Assembly: GCA_014607495.2 (NCBI GenBank) | Contig: CP053154.1 | Span: forward strand, 4,340,001-4,404,000 | From: Carposina sasakii | Lineage: Eukaryota; Arthropoda; Insecta; Lepidoptera; Carposinidae | Direction of reading: 5' to 3' | DNA: 64,000 bases | Translations under genes and position numbers: made by a program | Notes under the pieces: generated by a model | Database searches by the model: none | What the model saw: only the letters and a program-made list of their open reading frames with translations | Told to the model about the DNA's origin: nothing | In this document: in pieces, positions 1 to 10,579 of the stretch | Layout of the letters: every line of letters starts with the position of its first letter | Position numbering within the stretch: the first letter of the stretch is position 1

Positions 1-228
1 CATGTTAGTTTTTTTATAGACAGATATTAATTATTTTTCGTGAAAAAATCCTGCTACGCGCGTCTATGTGCATTTATGCAGAAAAACGCAGTCTATTTAC
101 TCAACTTTGGACCCTAATATTTTGGAAACCAGACACTTCCCAGGTATGCTTCCATGGAGAAAAATGATCGTGATGATGAGGAGAGTCCGTAGTTTTCGGG
201 AACGTTGACGACCAAAAATCATCCTGTA
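1..228 (+). mobile_element. TACAG-1 element, copy 1 (left end cut off by the window)
   Basis: This is the right-hand part of a short non-autonomous DNA element that occurs four times here (also 2068-2592 minus, 10198-10579 plus, 61899-62231 plus). The copies share long blocks, for example around the CCATGGAGAAAAATGATC motif and the closing GGGAACGTTGACGACC segment, and end in ATCCTGTA. In complete copies the other end is TACAGGGTG, so the ends form an imperfect inverted repeat of roughly 14 bp. There is no coding capacity. The superfamily was not identified. Confidence 0.85.
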
Positions 229-2067
229 TAGGTATTTAATCAAAAACATCGAGAAGGACGACATGAAGTTTCGTTTATTGTTTTGTCACTTCCATTATCT
301 AGAGTATTCTAGAGGTTAGACAGATGTATGAAATTACACACCCGCTTTTCACCAATTAGCCCGTTAAGTCCCATGTGGTAATGGCTGAGCCTACTGCCAC
401 TTTTTGGATGCATACAGGTAACACAAAAACAGCTGGTCACGATTTCAAAGGAAAATGTTTTACATTCATTCTGAATTGCCTATATAAGCTGTTAGCGCCA
501 AGGTCTCTTCTGTTGTATAGCAGGGTGCATCACAGGCAGATGAGATGAGATGATGATCAACACTTCTATTGCCCGATACAAAATGCAAAATAAGAGGAAA
601 ATGCAAAATATCCCTTTGCCACGTATTTCATCAAACAGATTAAAAATTAATTAAGAGTTTGAAATCTAGGTTTAGGGTTCCGACTAAAAGTTAACGGCAC
701 ACTTTTCAGAGATAAGCTCATTCCGAGCTATAAGCTAGAATTAACTTGTCTGCGGTTATTTCGGTTGGCGCCTGGACATAGATATAAATAGATAACACAT
801 TCCAATATTACATTTCAAATTATCAGAGTAAAATATTATGTTTACAATGATTTTACAGTTTCAAACTAAGATACATACTCTGTACTTTTGCATAAAATTT
901 GTGGTATTTACTATATACATAAGCGTTTTTCTATAACCAATTTATATTAATAAAGGTGGAATAAAAACTTCACTCCAAAATTGAAAGTTATATTTTGTAT
1001 GAAAAAAATGGACTTTCTCGGAATAAAATAACAGTCTTTACTAGGTAAACTGGGAATGAGATGAGACACCGCTGATTCTAGATTCCTTACCCCGCTTCAC
1101 TGTTTACAGTTTTCCTCTCAGTATCTTCAGTGGTAGACAGGCCATCTACTGTCATCTATAGGTATATCTGTGAACAGAACACAAAAAAGTTTAATAAAGG
1201 AGATAATCCGATGCTATTTTATTTTGTGTTTTAATTTAGGGGTCGTTGTACTGTTAAATGGTAATTATTTTTTATTAAAATTAAAGATCCCTGTATTATA
1301 AATGAAATAAGGTAAGTAGGTAATATCCAAAGTATGAATACATATTAACTGTGACACAAGTATCTGCACCAATATTGTCGTAGTACTTCTACTTTCAACT
1401 TTCGCAAATAAAATTGTAATGAGGGGTTAGCTGATATACCGGTTTATTACGGCCGCTAAATGACGGCACTGCTATCCCAGGAAACGAAACCTTAAAAGCC
1501 TTAATCATGCGTTGAACTTTCTTAATACATAATAACAACTGCTCATTGACGTGACGTAGGCTTGGCCTAGAGTCTGAAATTGTTTTCTTAGCCCATTTTA
1601 AGTACGAAGCGAATACAATCTTGAATATATTGATGCTACTATCAAACTGATATACCTTACATCGACTGCGAATTCCGATTCCACGGGTATATTCAGTATG
1701 GCTGACTGTACCTAAGCGAGCATCTAATCTCCACTGCATGTAGGTAGTCGTCATCCGGTAGGGTCAGCAACAATGGTCAGCTCGGTTCCGGCGGCGGCAG
1801 GAAATGGAGCGGCCACTGTCGCTGCTGACGTTACTTGACCTGCCGACAAATGCCGGTGCATTACGTGCGGACGGTAGCCGAAAAATGTGGCTCTGGAAAT
1901 CCGATTTACAGATGCAATTTTGGTATAGAGAGAAACGTGTGGATTTGAAGTTCGGTTTGGGATGGGATTTGTTGCAGTAGGTAGGTATTAAGGACATTTT
2001 TACTGTATGCATTGAGGCAGATTTTTATCCGATTGCGCCAGAAGGATGGTTATGTTTTTCTAATGTA
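229..2067. other. Unassigned AT-rich DNA with a small GC-rich patch
   Basis: No gene or known repeat was recognised. A 119-codon minus-strand frame at 1395-1754 has no recognisable domain and is probably chance. A GC-rich patch at about 1770-1880 contains a short plus-strand frame starting at an ATG at 1773 in good context (CAACAATGG) that reads alanine-rich for 21 codons before a TGA. It could be a first exon or a regulatory island, but neither is shown. Confidence 0.5.
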
Positions 2068-2592
2068 TACAGGGTGATTTTTGGTCGTCAACGTTCCCGA
2101 AAACTACGGAATCTCCTCATCACCACGATCATTTTTCTCCATGGAAGCATACCTGGGAAGTGTCTGGTTTCCAAAATATTAGGGTCCAAAGTTGAGTAAA
2201 TTGACTGCGTTTTTCTGCATAAATGCACATAGACGCGCGTAGTAAGATTTTTCACGAGAAAAATGATTTATATCTATCTATGAAAAAACTAGGTCACCAA
2301 CCCGCCTGCCGAACGTGGTGACTATGGGCAAATACCCCCCATGGCAGTCTTGTGGCGTGCTCTGGGGGAGGCCTACGTCCAGCGGTGGACTGCAATAGGC
2401 TGATGATGATGATGATGAAAAAACTAGCATAAACACTGGACACTATAAATTTCGCTCGATCAATTAATTTTAAAAAATATATCAAAGAAATTTACAGCAT
2501 TTCCCAGCATTTTTGTTTGGCATAAACTTACTTTATTTGATGTATCGAGTACGTGCCCTTCGTTAAGGGTGGCAACGAAAAAATACCCTGTA
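2068..2592 (-). mobile_element. TACAG-1 element, copy 2, interrupted by a SINE-like insertion
   Basis: A full-length copy in reverse orientation: it begins TACAGGGTGATTTTTGG and ends in ATACCCTGTA. The interior matches the reverse complement of copies 1, 3 and 4 block by block. A 123-bp element at 2293-2415 plus a 12-bp target duplication interrupts it; removing these leaves about 390 bp, close to the 382 bp of copy 3. The flanks look like a TA or TGTA duplication, but the AT-rich context makes this uncertain. Confidence 0.85.
2293..2415 (+). mobile_element. SINE-like element with (GAT)n tail, copy 1, nested in TACAG-1
   Basis: A 123-bp insertion flanked by the exact 12-bp direct repeat TGAAAAAACTAG (2281-2292 and 2416-2427). 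It starts with GTCACCAACCCGCC and ends in a run of GAT triplets, as expected for target-primed retroposition with a microsatellite-like 3' tail. Other copies here are at 43958-44075 and 22881-22963 (minus), with decayed fragments at 10985-11037, 31868-31922 and 37449-37503. No A or B box is visible, so it may be the 3' end of a LINE rather than a true SINE. Confidence 0.88.
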
Positions 2593-2629
2593 TGTATACG
2601 TATCTATATTCCTTTGGCATGCTCTAGAG

Positions 2630-2814
2630 CAGTGGTTCCCAAAGTGGTCCAGGTGGACCCCCAGGGGTCTACAGGAGACTCGATGGGGGTCTACGTTGGC
2701 GTGTAAAAATGGGGGTTCACAATTAATTTATGTGGTATTAGGCCTGTAGGGGGTCCACCAGAAACAGTTAACTTTTGAAAGGGGTCTATGAGGAAAAAAG
2801 TTTGGGAACCCCTG
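2630..2814 (+). mobile_element. hAT-type MITE with perfect 8-bp target duplication
   Basis: A 185-bp element with terminal inverted repeats CAGTGGTTCCCAAA at the left and the reverse complement of CAGGGGTTCCCAAAC at the right. It is flanked on both sides by CTCTAGAG (2622-2629 and 2815-2822). Eight-base duplications and CAG-starting ends are diagnostic of hAT elements. The site fits both the nTnnnnAn (Ac-like) and nnnTAnnn (Buster-like) preferences, and the TTCCCAAA termini resemble the Buster group. It carries no transposase and would need one in trans. Confidence 0.92.
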
Positions 2815-2822
2815 CTCTAGAG

Positions 2823-4040
2823 CCTAAATTACGTGTATGAGTATTACTTTATTTATCTGTTAGCGGTAGTAAAAACACACTGACTAAAATAACACATCTA
2901 TAACAAAGGTTTTTTGGCAACTTTTTGAGTGAAACTGAAATCGCTTAACAATCTAACATGACAATCCTGAGCCCAATATTAATGAAATTCCTTACATTTT
3001 TCATATCACTGCAAAATTTTAATAAAGAAGCAAGTCAAAATAACCACAATATATAAATAAGTAGATAACTAAACTAGTGCATCAGATAATATTATATCGA
3101 AGTCTGTCTACTGTATTTCGGTCGGAAATCTTGTTCGGATCCAGACAAACATGATACTCGGAATAGAAACTTCGGAATCTTACGTCGTCGTGTCAGGAGA
3201 ATAGGATATAGAAACACAGCTTACAGATAACGTACACCGGCGTTTTGAAGGACTATAAAGGTCTCAGTGAGCCTATTTAACAAGCGGTAGAGCATTTTTA
3301 CGCTCCAACCAACCGCCGCGATATAACGTCGCGTTGTTTTGTAAAAATTCTTATAAAATATGATACTGCGATAAGGTACTGCGAGTATGTGACACATACA
3401 TATGCATGGTGTGTTGTTTAAGGGCTGATTTTTCCATTAACCTGATAGCGTATCTAAAGGATAAAGTTGAAACAGCATCGAATCCAACTTTCAGATCCTT
3501 AAACAAATAATAATGAGGCCAATAACTGCGTTTATTTATAAACTTTATGTTAGGTATTTTCAAAATTAATATCAAGATTATGGTACTGTTACTACTGTAA
3601 TTGTCATACTATCAAATGCAATAATTGTTTTCTGCATGAAAAATATGTGAAACGCCAGTCTGCTATGAACTTAGAACTAGGTTTCTCAGAAGTATTCACA
3701 GCTTCAATATTCAGCGCAAAAGAGACCACACCGAGTGGTTGATGGACTGAACGGAGACGTACCTATTCAGACCGCGAGCGTTTGCAATGCGATCGAGAAG
3801 CATCTAGAATGCTTTTGTATTGGTATAGAGAATGTTGAGTAGTGGAAAGTATTTTAATGTTGAAATTGTTGTTATATTACCTTAGTAATATTCGTTTGCC
3901 CAATTTTATGAGGAAGAATAGATCAAAATGAATATGAAACGCTGGTGTGATAATTGTGGCTACCGTGTATGTGATTTGTGATAGGGTTATTTTGATAATA
4001 ACAATATTTTATAACAAGTTATGTGTCCTAAAAACCCTTA
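2823..4040. other. Unassigned AT-rich DNA
   Basis: No gene, repeat or structured element was recognised. Short reading frames are consistent with chance. A patch of higher GC near 3720-3800 has no identifiable feature. Confidence 0.5.
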
Positions 4041-4264
4041 TACAGGGTGTAACAATAAGGAGTATGTTAAGCAAAAAGCTATGAAAATACATAGCGAATC
4101 TATCCACATTTGAGATTCGAAATCATATATTTTAGTGATATAGAGAATTTCTACAACATGCTTTGATAAAAAATAAACGTGATTTCGAATTTCAAATTAA
4201 TAGGTTCTCCATAATAAACTATATTCATAGCATTTTGCTTAAAATACCTCTTATGTCACACATA
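4041..4264 (+). mobile_element. TACAG-3 foldback MITE, copy 1 (decayed)
   Basis: It begins TACAGGGTGTAACAATAAGG, and its second half is nearly the reverse complement of the first: GCAAAAAGCTATGAA on the left faces TTCATAGCATTTTGC on the right. The right terminus is degraded (ATGTCACACATA instead of TTACACCCTGTA). It is the same family as 4792-5055, 530 bp away, and older by divergence. It is non-coding. Confidence 0.85.
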
Positions 4265-4599
4265 AAAAATATATTTTAAGATAGCGCCCAATTTTACATT
4301 TTGCCATCTTTAACACTAACTTTCCTAAAATAGCACTAATTATAATTTTCAAAATACTACACCATGACACTTTCCCAAAATAACCGTTTTCAACTGAATA
4401 CGCTCACTGAGCTTTTGCAATACATTTCTTACAGCGAAGGCTTTCATAAGGTCTTTGTTTAGCGATGTGGATGCACCGCGCAATCGATGCTTTCTTCAAA
4501 ATGACCTAGTTTTAAACCTTTGACGGAATATTAAATTTGTGGTCCATATTTCAATTTAGGGACACAATTTGAATTTTCGAAATACCAACGTATAACATA
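4265..4599. other. Unassigned AT-rich DNA between foldback elements
   Basis: No gene or repeat was recognised in this stretch. Confidence 0.5.
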
Positions 4600-4692
4600 T
4601 ACAGTATGTCCGGGATAGCGATATTTTAAGGGCTTGTTGTACACTTCATTTTATATTTATATTTTATTTAACTCTATCCCAGACACACTGTA
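4600..4692. mobile_element. TACAG-4 mini-element, 93 bp
   Basis: Inverted terminal repeats of 19 bp with 17 matches: TACAGTATGTCCGGGATAG at the left and CTATCCCAGACACACTGTA at the right, enclosing an AT-rich core of about 55 bp. The end sequence has the same TACAG start as the neighbouring families but continues differently, so it is a separate family or a heavily deleted derivative. Confidence 0.7.
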
Positions 4693-4791
4693 TAAACATG
4701 CTTGAATTATGTAAGCTTTAATTAAAAGATGTTTTAGAAAACGAAGATGCTTACAAGAAGAACTTTGATTTATAATTTATTTGTGTAAATT

Positions 4792-5055
4792 TACAGGGTG
4801 TAACAAAAAGGGTATGTTAAGCGAAAAGCTATGAATATAGCCCATTATAAAGAACCTATTCCTAAAATTTAAGACTTGAAATCACGTGTTTATTTTTCAA
4901 GGTCGTATGAACATTCCTGACTTGTTTAGGAATTCTTCATACTAACTGGAAAAATAAACATTTGATTTCGAGTGTTAAATTTTGGGAATAGGTTTTCTAT
5001 AGGGGGCTAATTTCATATCTTTTTACTTAACATACCCCTTTTGTTACACCCTGTA
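4792..5055 (+). mobile_element. TACAG-3 foldback MITE, copy 2 (well preserved)
   Basis: A 264-bp element that is almost one long inverted repeat. TACAGGGTGTAACAAAAAGG at the left matches CCCCTTTTGTTACACCCTGTA at the right, and complementarity continues with scattered mismatches for about 125 bp per arm, to a small loop near 4920. Transcripts would form a long hairpin. It has no coding potential. Mobilisation would depend on a transposase elsewhere. Confidence 0.92.
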
Positions 5056-5194
5056 TATTGAAAATCATCAAACAATAATCATCTTAATTGTGTCCTAATA
5101 TTAATTATTTCATTAAGACAAAAAAAAGAGTGATTATTGTACGATGATAAACTCTCTTTAAATTACATATGATTTAACAGATAGATTACTACTA

Positions 5195-5674
5195 TACAGG
5201 GTGTGGGTGACAGCCAGGCAAATACAGAAATCCTGAACAAGTACCATTGTGTTGAGTTATACGACAGTATTATTACTCGCAGGAAATATATTTTTTATTT
5301 GAATGTCAGTAATCTTTGCTCTCCGCGCCAATTGTATCGGGCGATCCTGTGACTAATTAAATTGGCTTACTGGTTATTGTGTGCCACATTGCTGTTTTTG
5401 AATCACTTGTGATTTCCCATTAGGGTTAATAAGTTATTTGAACTTTATTGAGGGCAACTTTTTTTTGAAAATCATCTTTTGGTTAAAATTTTATTTTTAA
5501 GTCATTATCTAAGGCCTAATTAAACGGAGTAAACAATTTTTTTTCCTGAAAATATGAAGAAAATGACGGAAATTTTTGGAAATTTCCTGCGAAAATTTTC
5601 ATTGTTTTCCGCTTCAGAATTAAGGTCTGAAGTGATGGTATCAATATTTGCCTGGCTGTCACAAACACCCTGTA
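5195..5674 (-). mobile_element. TACAG-2 MITE, copy 1
   Basis: A 480-bp element with inverted ends of about 30 bp, built on TACAGGGTGTGGGTGACAGC and GCTGTCACAAACACCCTGTA. Inside the ends both sides continue with the CCAGGCAAATA motif. The same family occurs at 17475-18110 and 53476-53922, both in the opposite orientation. Shared internal landmarks include a block near the TTAATTAGGC motif and the AGTCACAGGAT segment. It is non-coding. Confidence 0.9.
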
Positions 5675-8185
5675 TAGGTAGATACAATATTGTACTCCCA
5701 GAGAAATAAAGAAAAGCCGATTTATTTATTACACTGTTTAATTAAAACAAACAAACTGTCACCAGTGCCAAGTACTCATGTTTACACCAAAATAAACAAC
5801 TCAAAGATACAGTTCCCGAATCAAACAGGAGCAGTATCTCAAGATTTGTCAAATGAGATAATTGGATTCAACATCAACAAATGTGAAAGACACCGAGCAC
5901 AATCAAGGGTTCAACCCTCAGGCTATTTACATGTACCTACTTCGCGTTAACAAGCCATTGTCTTACAGATGTTGTTTATGTTTATTATAGCTGGATCTGT
6001 TTACGCTACTCTTTAAATAAAATAAGGGTTTGTTTATATGTTTTACGGAGGTAAACCGTGGTTGGTTTTTTGACATCCTGGTGCAAAGGTGTTTTAGATT
6101 TATTTCATCCTTACCATAAATGAGGAGGTCTGAATCTTGCTCAAAATATTTATTAAACAATTTGATCATATTATTAGCATTCTATACAGGAATAGAATAG
6201 AGATGAATAGTCTTTGATATGTAATTTTTTATATGAAACAAATAATTGCGACAGGTAACCATAACAAATCTACGCCTCATAGTTTACACATTAAACTAAA
6301 TACTGCAGTTAGGGTAATAAATTCAACTTTTGGACAGCTATAAAACGAGCAAAGTTTTTAGAGCCGTAGTTCTGAACCGAACAAAAACTAATAAAAAGTG
6401 ACTTACTGGAATATCATTTGAAATTCAAACTGGTATTCCAAACACACAAATAAAATAGAGAGTGAAACTCGTGTTAAATCGAGCGCGGAATAGGTCAACT
6501 GTATTGCATAGCTGTGCATGCCTCGATACACTCCTCACGGGCAAAGTTCAATGTGAATCATGGGATTGTAAGTTTAGGACGTGACTTATAAAAGTCAAAA
6601 GTTCCATAAGGATAGGTAACTAGTGCTACATTAAATACAGAAAAAGATATAAATATTTTGTCGATAACTTCCTACCATGATACATTTTTATGCTAGAAAT
6701 ATTTTTTCTTTGGAAGAAATCCTAATGCTTGATTTACAGATCTCTATCAGTCGTGACTCAAAAATATATTTCCAACCGCAACGCCCTCGAAAAATAAAGA
6801 TGGCCGCTTCGAGCAGACGTCGGAAAACTTGATTTGTGACTTGCTTCACAAAGTACGGAGTTGCCAACACTCGAATTGGAAAATTTTATATCGGCCCATA
6901 AAAGTGTTGACGAAAACAAAGTGCACACTTACGCAGGCTATCTGCATAACAGTTTGGTGGAGCTTCCATACTTGAGTTCGTTGTTTATTTCAGGCAACTT
7001 TGTTGAGGTGCTAAAGTGTTTTCATTAACTGTACAGCCGAGATATGTATTATACCAAAGAAGTTCTTAAATCTCTGTGTTTATACCTAAGTCTTCATAGA
7101 CGGGTCGTAAAGGGACCATAAAGTTTTGCGCGTTAAAGTTTCTACTTTGATATACTTTATTTGCGTCAAATATACATATTTTGCTTTAACTATTTTACTC
7201 GTACTTTTCTCTTCTAAGTTTTTGTTACTAGCAATTTTCAAAAAAGTATGATTCCATTGAGATATAATATTTTCTTTATTTATTTGAAATATAATGTGTA
7301 ATAAGTTTTTGCTGGACTTGATAGGAACACTACCGTACCGTTACACTCTATACATATTTATATCAATTAATAAAACAATTTATTCTATTTTAAAACAAAG
7401 CTTCTGTTTGAGGCGGATAGGTTACTTTTCTTAGTTTTGTATTTTCTTCCTCATTTTCATCTGATAAGTTAATCTGGTAAGTTCTGATCAGTTTAACGTT
7501 CATAATGCTCCGAGCCAATTACCTTTTCACTTAACAATCTTGTTTCATTCTCTCTAAAAGTGCATGTATTAAAAAAACCATTAGCTATAAAAATACGGGC
7601 TTCTATAACAATGCATTCATTATTCAAGCGGTAGGACACTTAGCACTCGTTTATTTTTTCCATTCACGTGATGAAAGCTGGTGGAATTGAATTTTTGTTT
7701 AGCTAAATAGATACTCGAAGGTCTTCGTTATTGACCAACGCGGATGGAGAAATATAGGAAGGTAGGTAGGATTACAGTGGTTTTTTATTGTGTTGCAATT
7801 TTTTTTATTTGTTAGATAAAACTGATTTCTCTATCTATACATATAGGTAATTGCATAAAAATAAATGCTTTGTCCTTTTTTAAAGTGAAGGATGTGTTCT
7901 TTCTAAAAGGTAGGGATCCGTTAAGAGAGGATTTTCCGAAATTCTTACGGAAACGAAAATTAAGGAGATGTGTAAAATTTAGAAGTTGAAATAATAAAAT
8001 GTTAAGAGATTATATCCTGTCAGTTAACTTAGATTACTTGAGAGTATACAGTATGTTTTTTACTTAAAGAAGAACCACTTACTTTTATTCAAACGCCACT
8101 CAATGGTAGGTAAAGTCAGTAAACATTGACATTTTCCTCATTTATGTTTTAAAATACATACGTATATATGTGGTTGTATTCTTTA
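5675..8185. other. Unassigned AT-rich DNA
   Basis: No gene was recognised. A 63-bp segment at 6860-6922 resembles 9179-9241. The 86-codon frame at 5690-5950 and the other short frames have no recognisable domains. Confidence 0.5.
6860..6922 (+). repeat. Short dispersed repeat, copy 1
   Basis: It aligns over about 63 bp with 9179-9241, sharing GCCAACA...GAATTGGAAAA and then a TATAT...ATAAAA...TTGAC stretch, with scattered differences. It is probably two decayed copies of one unidentified repeat. Confidence 0.5.
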
Positions 8186-8243
8186 TATAGGTTGTCAGAG
8201 CTGCAGAATCACGAAAGAGATCCTAAATTCACATTTAGCAACA
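8186..8243 (+). repeat. GGGGACAG repeat family, decayed fragment
   Basis: It matches the 5' part of the family best seen at 62841-63077. The order of motifs GGTNGNCAGANCTGCA, ATCACGAAAGAGATC and ACATTTAGCA is the same. Only about 58 bp remain. Confidence 0.55.
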
Positions 8244-8281
8244 TTATATTCCATGTGGTCCAATAGTAAACGAGAATAACC

Positions 8282-8316
8282 AAAATTAGACAGAGGATTG
8301 GGCTCTGTCTAATTTT
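8282..8316. repeat. Perfect short hairpin
   Basis: The arms AAAATTAGACAGA and TCTGTCTAATTTT pair perfectly over 13 bp around a 9-base loop. Function unknown; it may be the remnant of a foldback element. Confidence 0.6.
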
Positions 8317-9471
8317 TACTAAGTCCATCATGAGGTGTGATCTAAAGCTTTTGCCCAACAATGGAAAACACTATAGTCTAAATTTATAAACACGAATTTA
8401 TGTTTCATTTGGGAGAACCCTTATAACCTACATTGCCTTCATTTAACTGCAAATAATGAAAGTGGACTTAAACTTCGAAACCAGCAGGAAAAGCTACACA
8501 CTGAATTTTTCCGCATCAATGGAAAAATGCTTTCCTTTGGCAAACGTGAGTAATAATATAAAAAAAAAACATTAGACGCAGAAATGGAATATTTACGTAT
8601 GTCTTGAATTTCTAAGAGTTGAGGTCCTGGTAAATAAACAAATTTTCTCTCTGAATTCAGCTAATATGAAATTAGCAATTAATAAACTTTACTATCTCAA
8701 GTAGATGTGGTTGTGTTTACTTATGAACTTTAGGAATTTTCGTGGTATACATTTCGTTTAGCTCGTGCCCAATCTGTATAAAAAATTGCTCTGCAACTCA
8801 ATCATTAGTTCGATAAAATTATTATTTAAAAAATAGCTAGGCCCTTAGAAAATATCATAATTTTTAGGGAAAAAGATTAAAACGGGTACCTAAAAGGACT
8901 GATTTTTTTTTAGATAAAAGGTACCTCTTCCCTTATTCGAATGTTCACGTACATAATTTTTTACAATATCAATTACGTTAACATAGCGTAAAAGACGATG
9001 GTTATAACGAAAGATAGCTGTCATATAAATTCAAGAATGGCAAATTGGCAACGAAAAATGAATTTATAATGGCGAAAATGCTATCACCAACGAAACTTTG
9101 AAACATACAACGTAAAATAGCGTATCAAACAGCAGTAGTGATTTGCGAGCACAGAACGCAGCTAGGAGATATGTGAAAGTGCCAACAGTGGAATTGGAAA
9201 AATTGTATATTGGGCTATAAAATACTTGACACGGACGAAGTATCCGAGCTAGTTTGAAATCTACTACAGTCTCTGAACGAGGATGTAGAGTGGATAGAAG
9301 TAGATTGGTTTTTAAAATACCTAACATTGAATATTCTAGAATACCTATACTAGGTAAAGCTTGTGGAGCTTATGCCTAAAAAATACCATTCAACATGTTT
9401 CAGCTGTAGTTACAAACGTTAGGCAATATTATGCCACCCACAGTTACATATACACAGAGACACATACAAAA
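8317..9471. other. Unassigned AT-rich DNA
   Basis: Nothing was recognised apart from the short repeat copy at 9179-9241. Confidence 0.5.
9179..9241 (+). repeat. Short dispersed repeat, copy 2
   Basis: Partner of 6860-6922, in the same orientation and 2.3 kb away, with similar length and motif order. Confidence 0.5.
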
Positions 9472-9512
9472 GGGATCAAATTTATAACACCCACCGATCT
9501 TCTGCATCGGGC
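9472..9512 (-). repeat. Fragment resembling a CCCCGACGCAAAAA-type dispersed repeat
   Basis: The minus strand reads GCCCGATGCAGAAG, then GGTGGGTGTTATAAATTTGA. It resembles a repeat I associate with lepidopteran genomes. A second small fragment, AACCCCCGATGCAAAAACGA, lies on the plus strand near 29486-29506. Confidence 0.4.
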
Positions 9513-9735
9513 TTGAAAAGTGAAAAATAGAACTGAATCATTTACTAATAATTCAACCTTAGATGAAATTTAGCTACAGTAGCGCTACTTTTAAGATATA
9601 TAATTGAAAGTTGAAATGGCTTGCATTAAGGAGGCAGCTAACACTTACCACGTTAATAAGGGTCAGGTAATTTAATAGATTCAATCAACTATCAGTAAAA
9701 TTGACCTACACGTATACCTCTAGGTAGTTACATCA

Positions 9736-9840
9736 CGGCTGTGTCCCCAAAATGAGGTAGCCAAACTACATGACTACGAAGGAGATTCATATGGCCTTAT
9801 AACCTTTAGAATAGCAACAAGTTGCTAGCTGAGTTCCTGA
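9736..9840 (+). repeat. GGGGACAG repeat family, decayed copy
   Basis: It contains CGGCTGTGTCCCC, a degraded GGTAGCCA and further on CAACAAGTTGCTAGCTGAG. These are collinear with the copy at 62841-63077. The middle is strongly diverged. Confidence 0.55.
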
Positions 9841-10197
9841 TCAGGGAGCCAATTTTCGAAAAGTCTCGAGTTGGAACGCAGCCGAAACGGAACCGTTGTA
9901 GACGCTCAGAACAAAGCAATAATTACTTTACGGTGACGTAATTAGATACATTTCAGCGCGAGACAGATATTTGTTTTTCATTGTCATGATCGCGACTGAT
10001 GCGTGCTAAAATATACCTTATTACTCAAGCGGTAAGTATATTTTGCTTCGCGTCAAGTTTCGTTAACGGTTCGTTAGTGGTTGTGTTTCGGCTCAAAAAT
10101 TTTCAAGAATTGCTTCCCAGTCCACTCTTATGTCATGCCTAGAAGGACATGGAGTTGACGTAAAGCCCTGATGACAGGCGACGTATATACTGACGTA
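9841..10197. other. Unassigned DNA
   Basis: No gene or repeat was recognised. Confidence 0.5.
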
Positions 10198-10579
10198 TAC
10201 AGGGTGTATTTTCGTTGCCACCCTTTACGAAAGGTACGTACTCTATACATCAAATAGAGTAAGTTTATGCAAAAAAATTGATGGGACACGATGTAAATTT
10301 TTTTGATTTTTTTTTACTACTGGATCGGGCGAAATTTATAGCATCCAGTGTTTCTGTTAGTTTTCTTATAGCCAGATTTTAATTATTTTTCGTGAAAAAA
10401 TATTATTACACGCGTCTATGTGCATTTATGCAAAAAACGCAGTCTGTTTAATCAAATTTGGACCCTAATATCTTGGGAACCAGTCACTTACCAGGTATGC
10501 TTCCATGGAGAAAAATGATCTTGATGATGGGGAGATTCCGTAGTATTCGGGAACGTTGACGACCAAAAAATATCCTGTA
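10198..10579 (+). mobile_element. TACAG-1 element, copy 3 (complete, 382 bp)
   Basis: The cleanest full-length copy of the family. It runs from TACAGGGTGTATTTTCGTTG to GACCAAAAAATATCCTGTA without insertions and is flanked by TA on both sides. It defines the expected length against which the interrupted copy at 2068 and the shortened copy at 61899 can be judged. There is no open reading frame of note. Confidence 0.9.

Noticed and set aside
1395..1754. 119-codon minus-strand frame
   Set aside because: No recognisable domain or gene context. Considered as a transposon remnant, but no motif could be matched.
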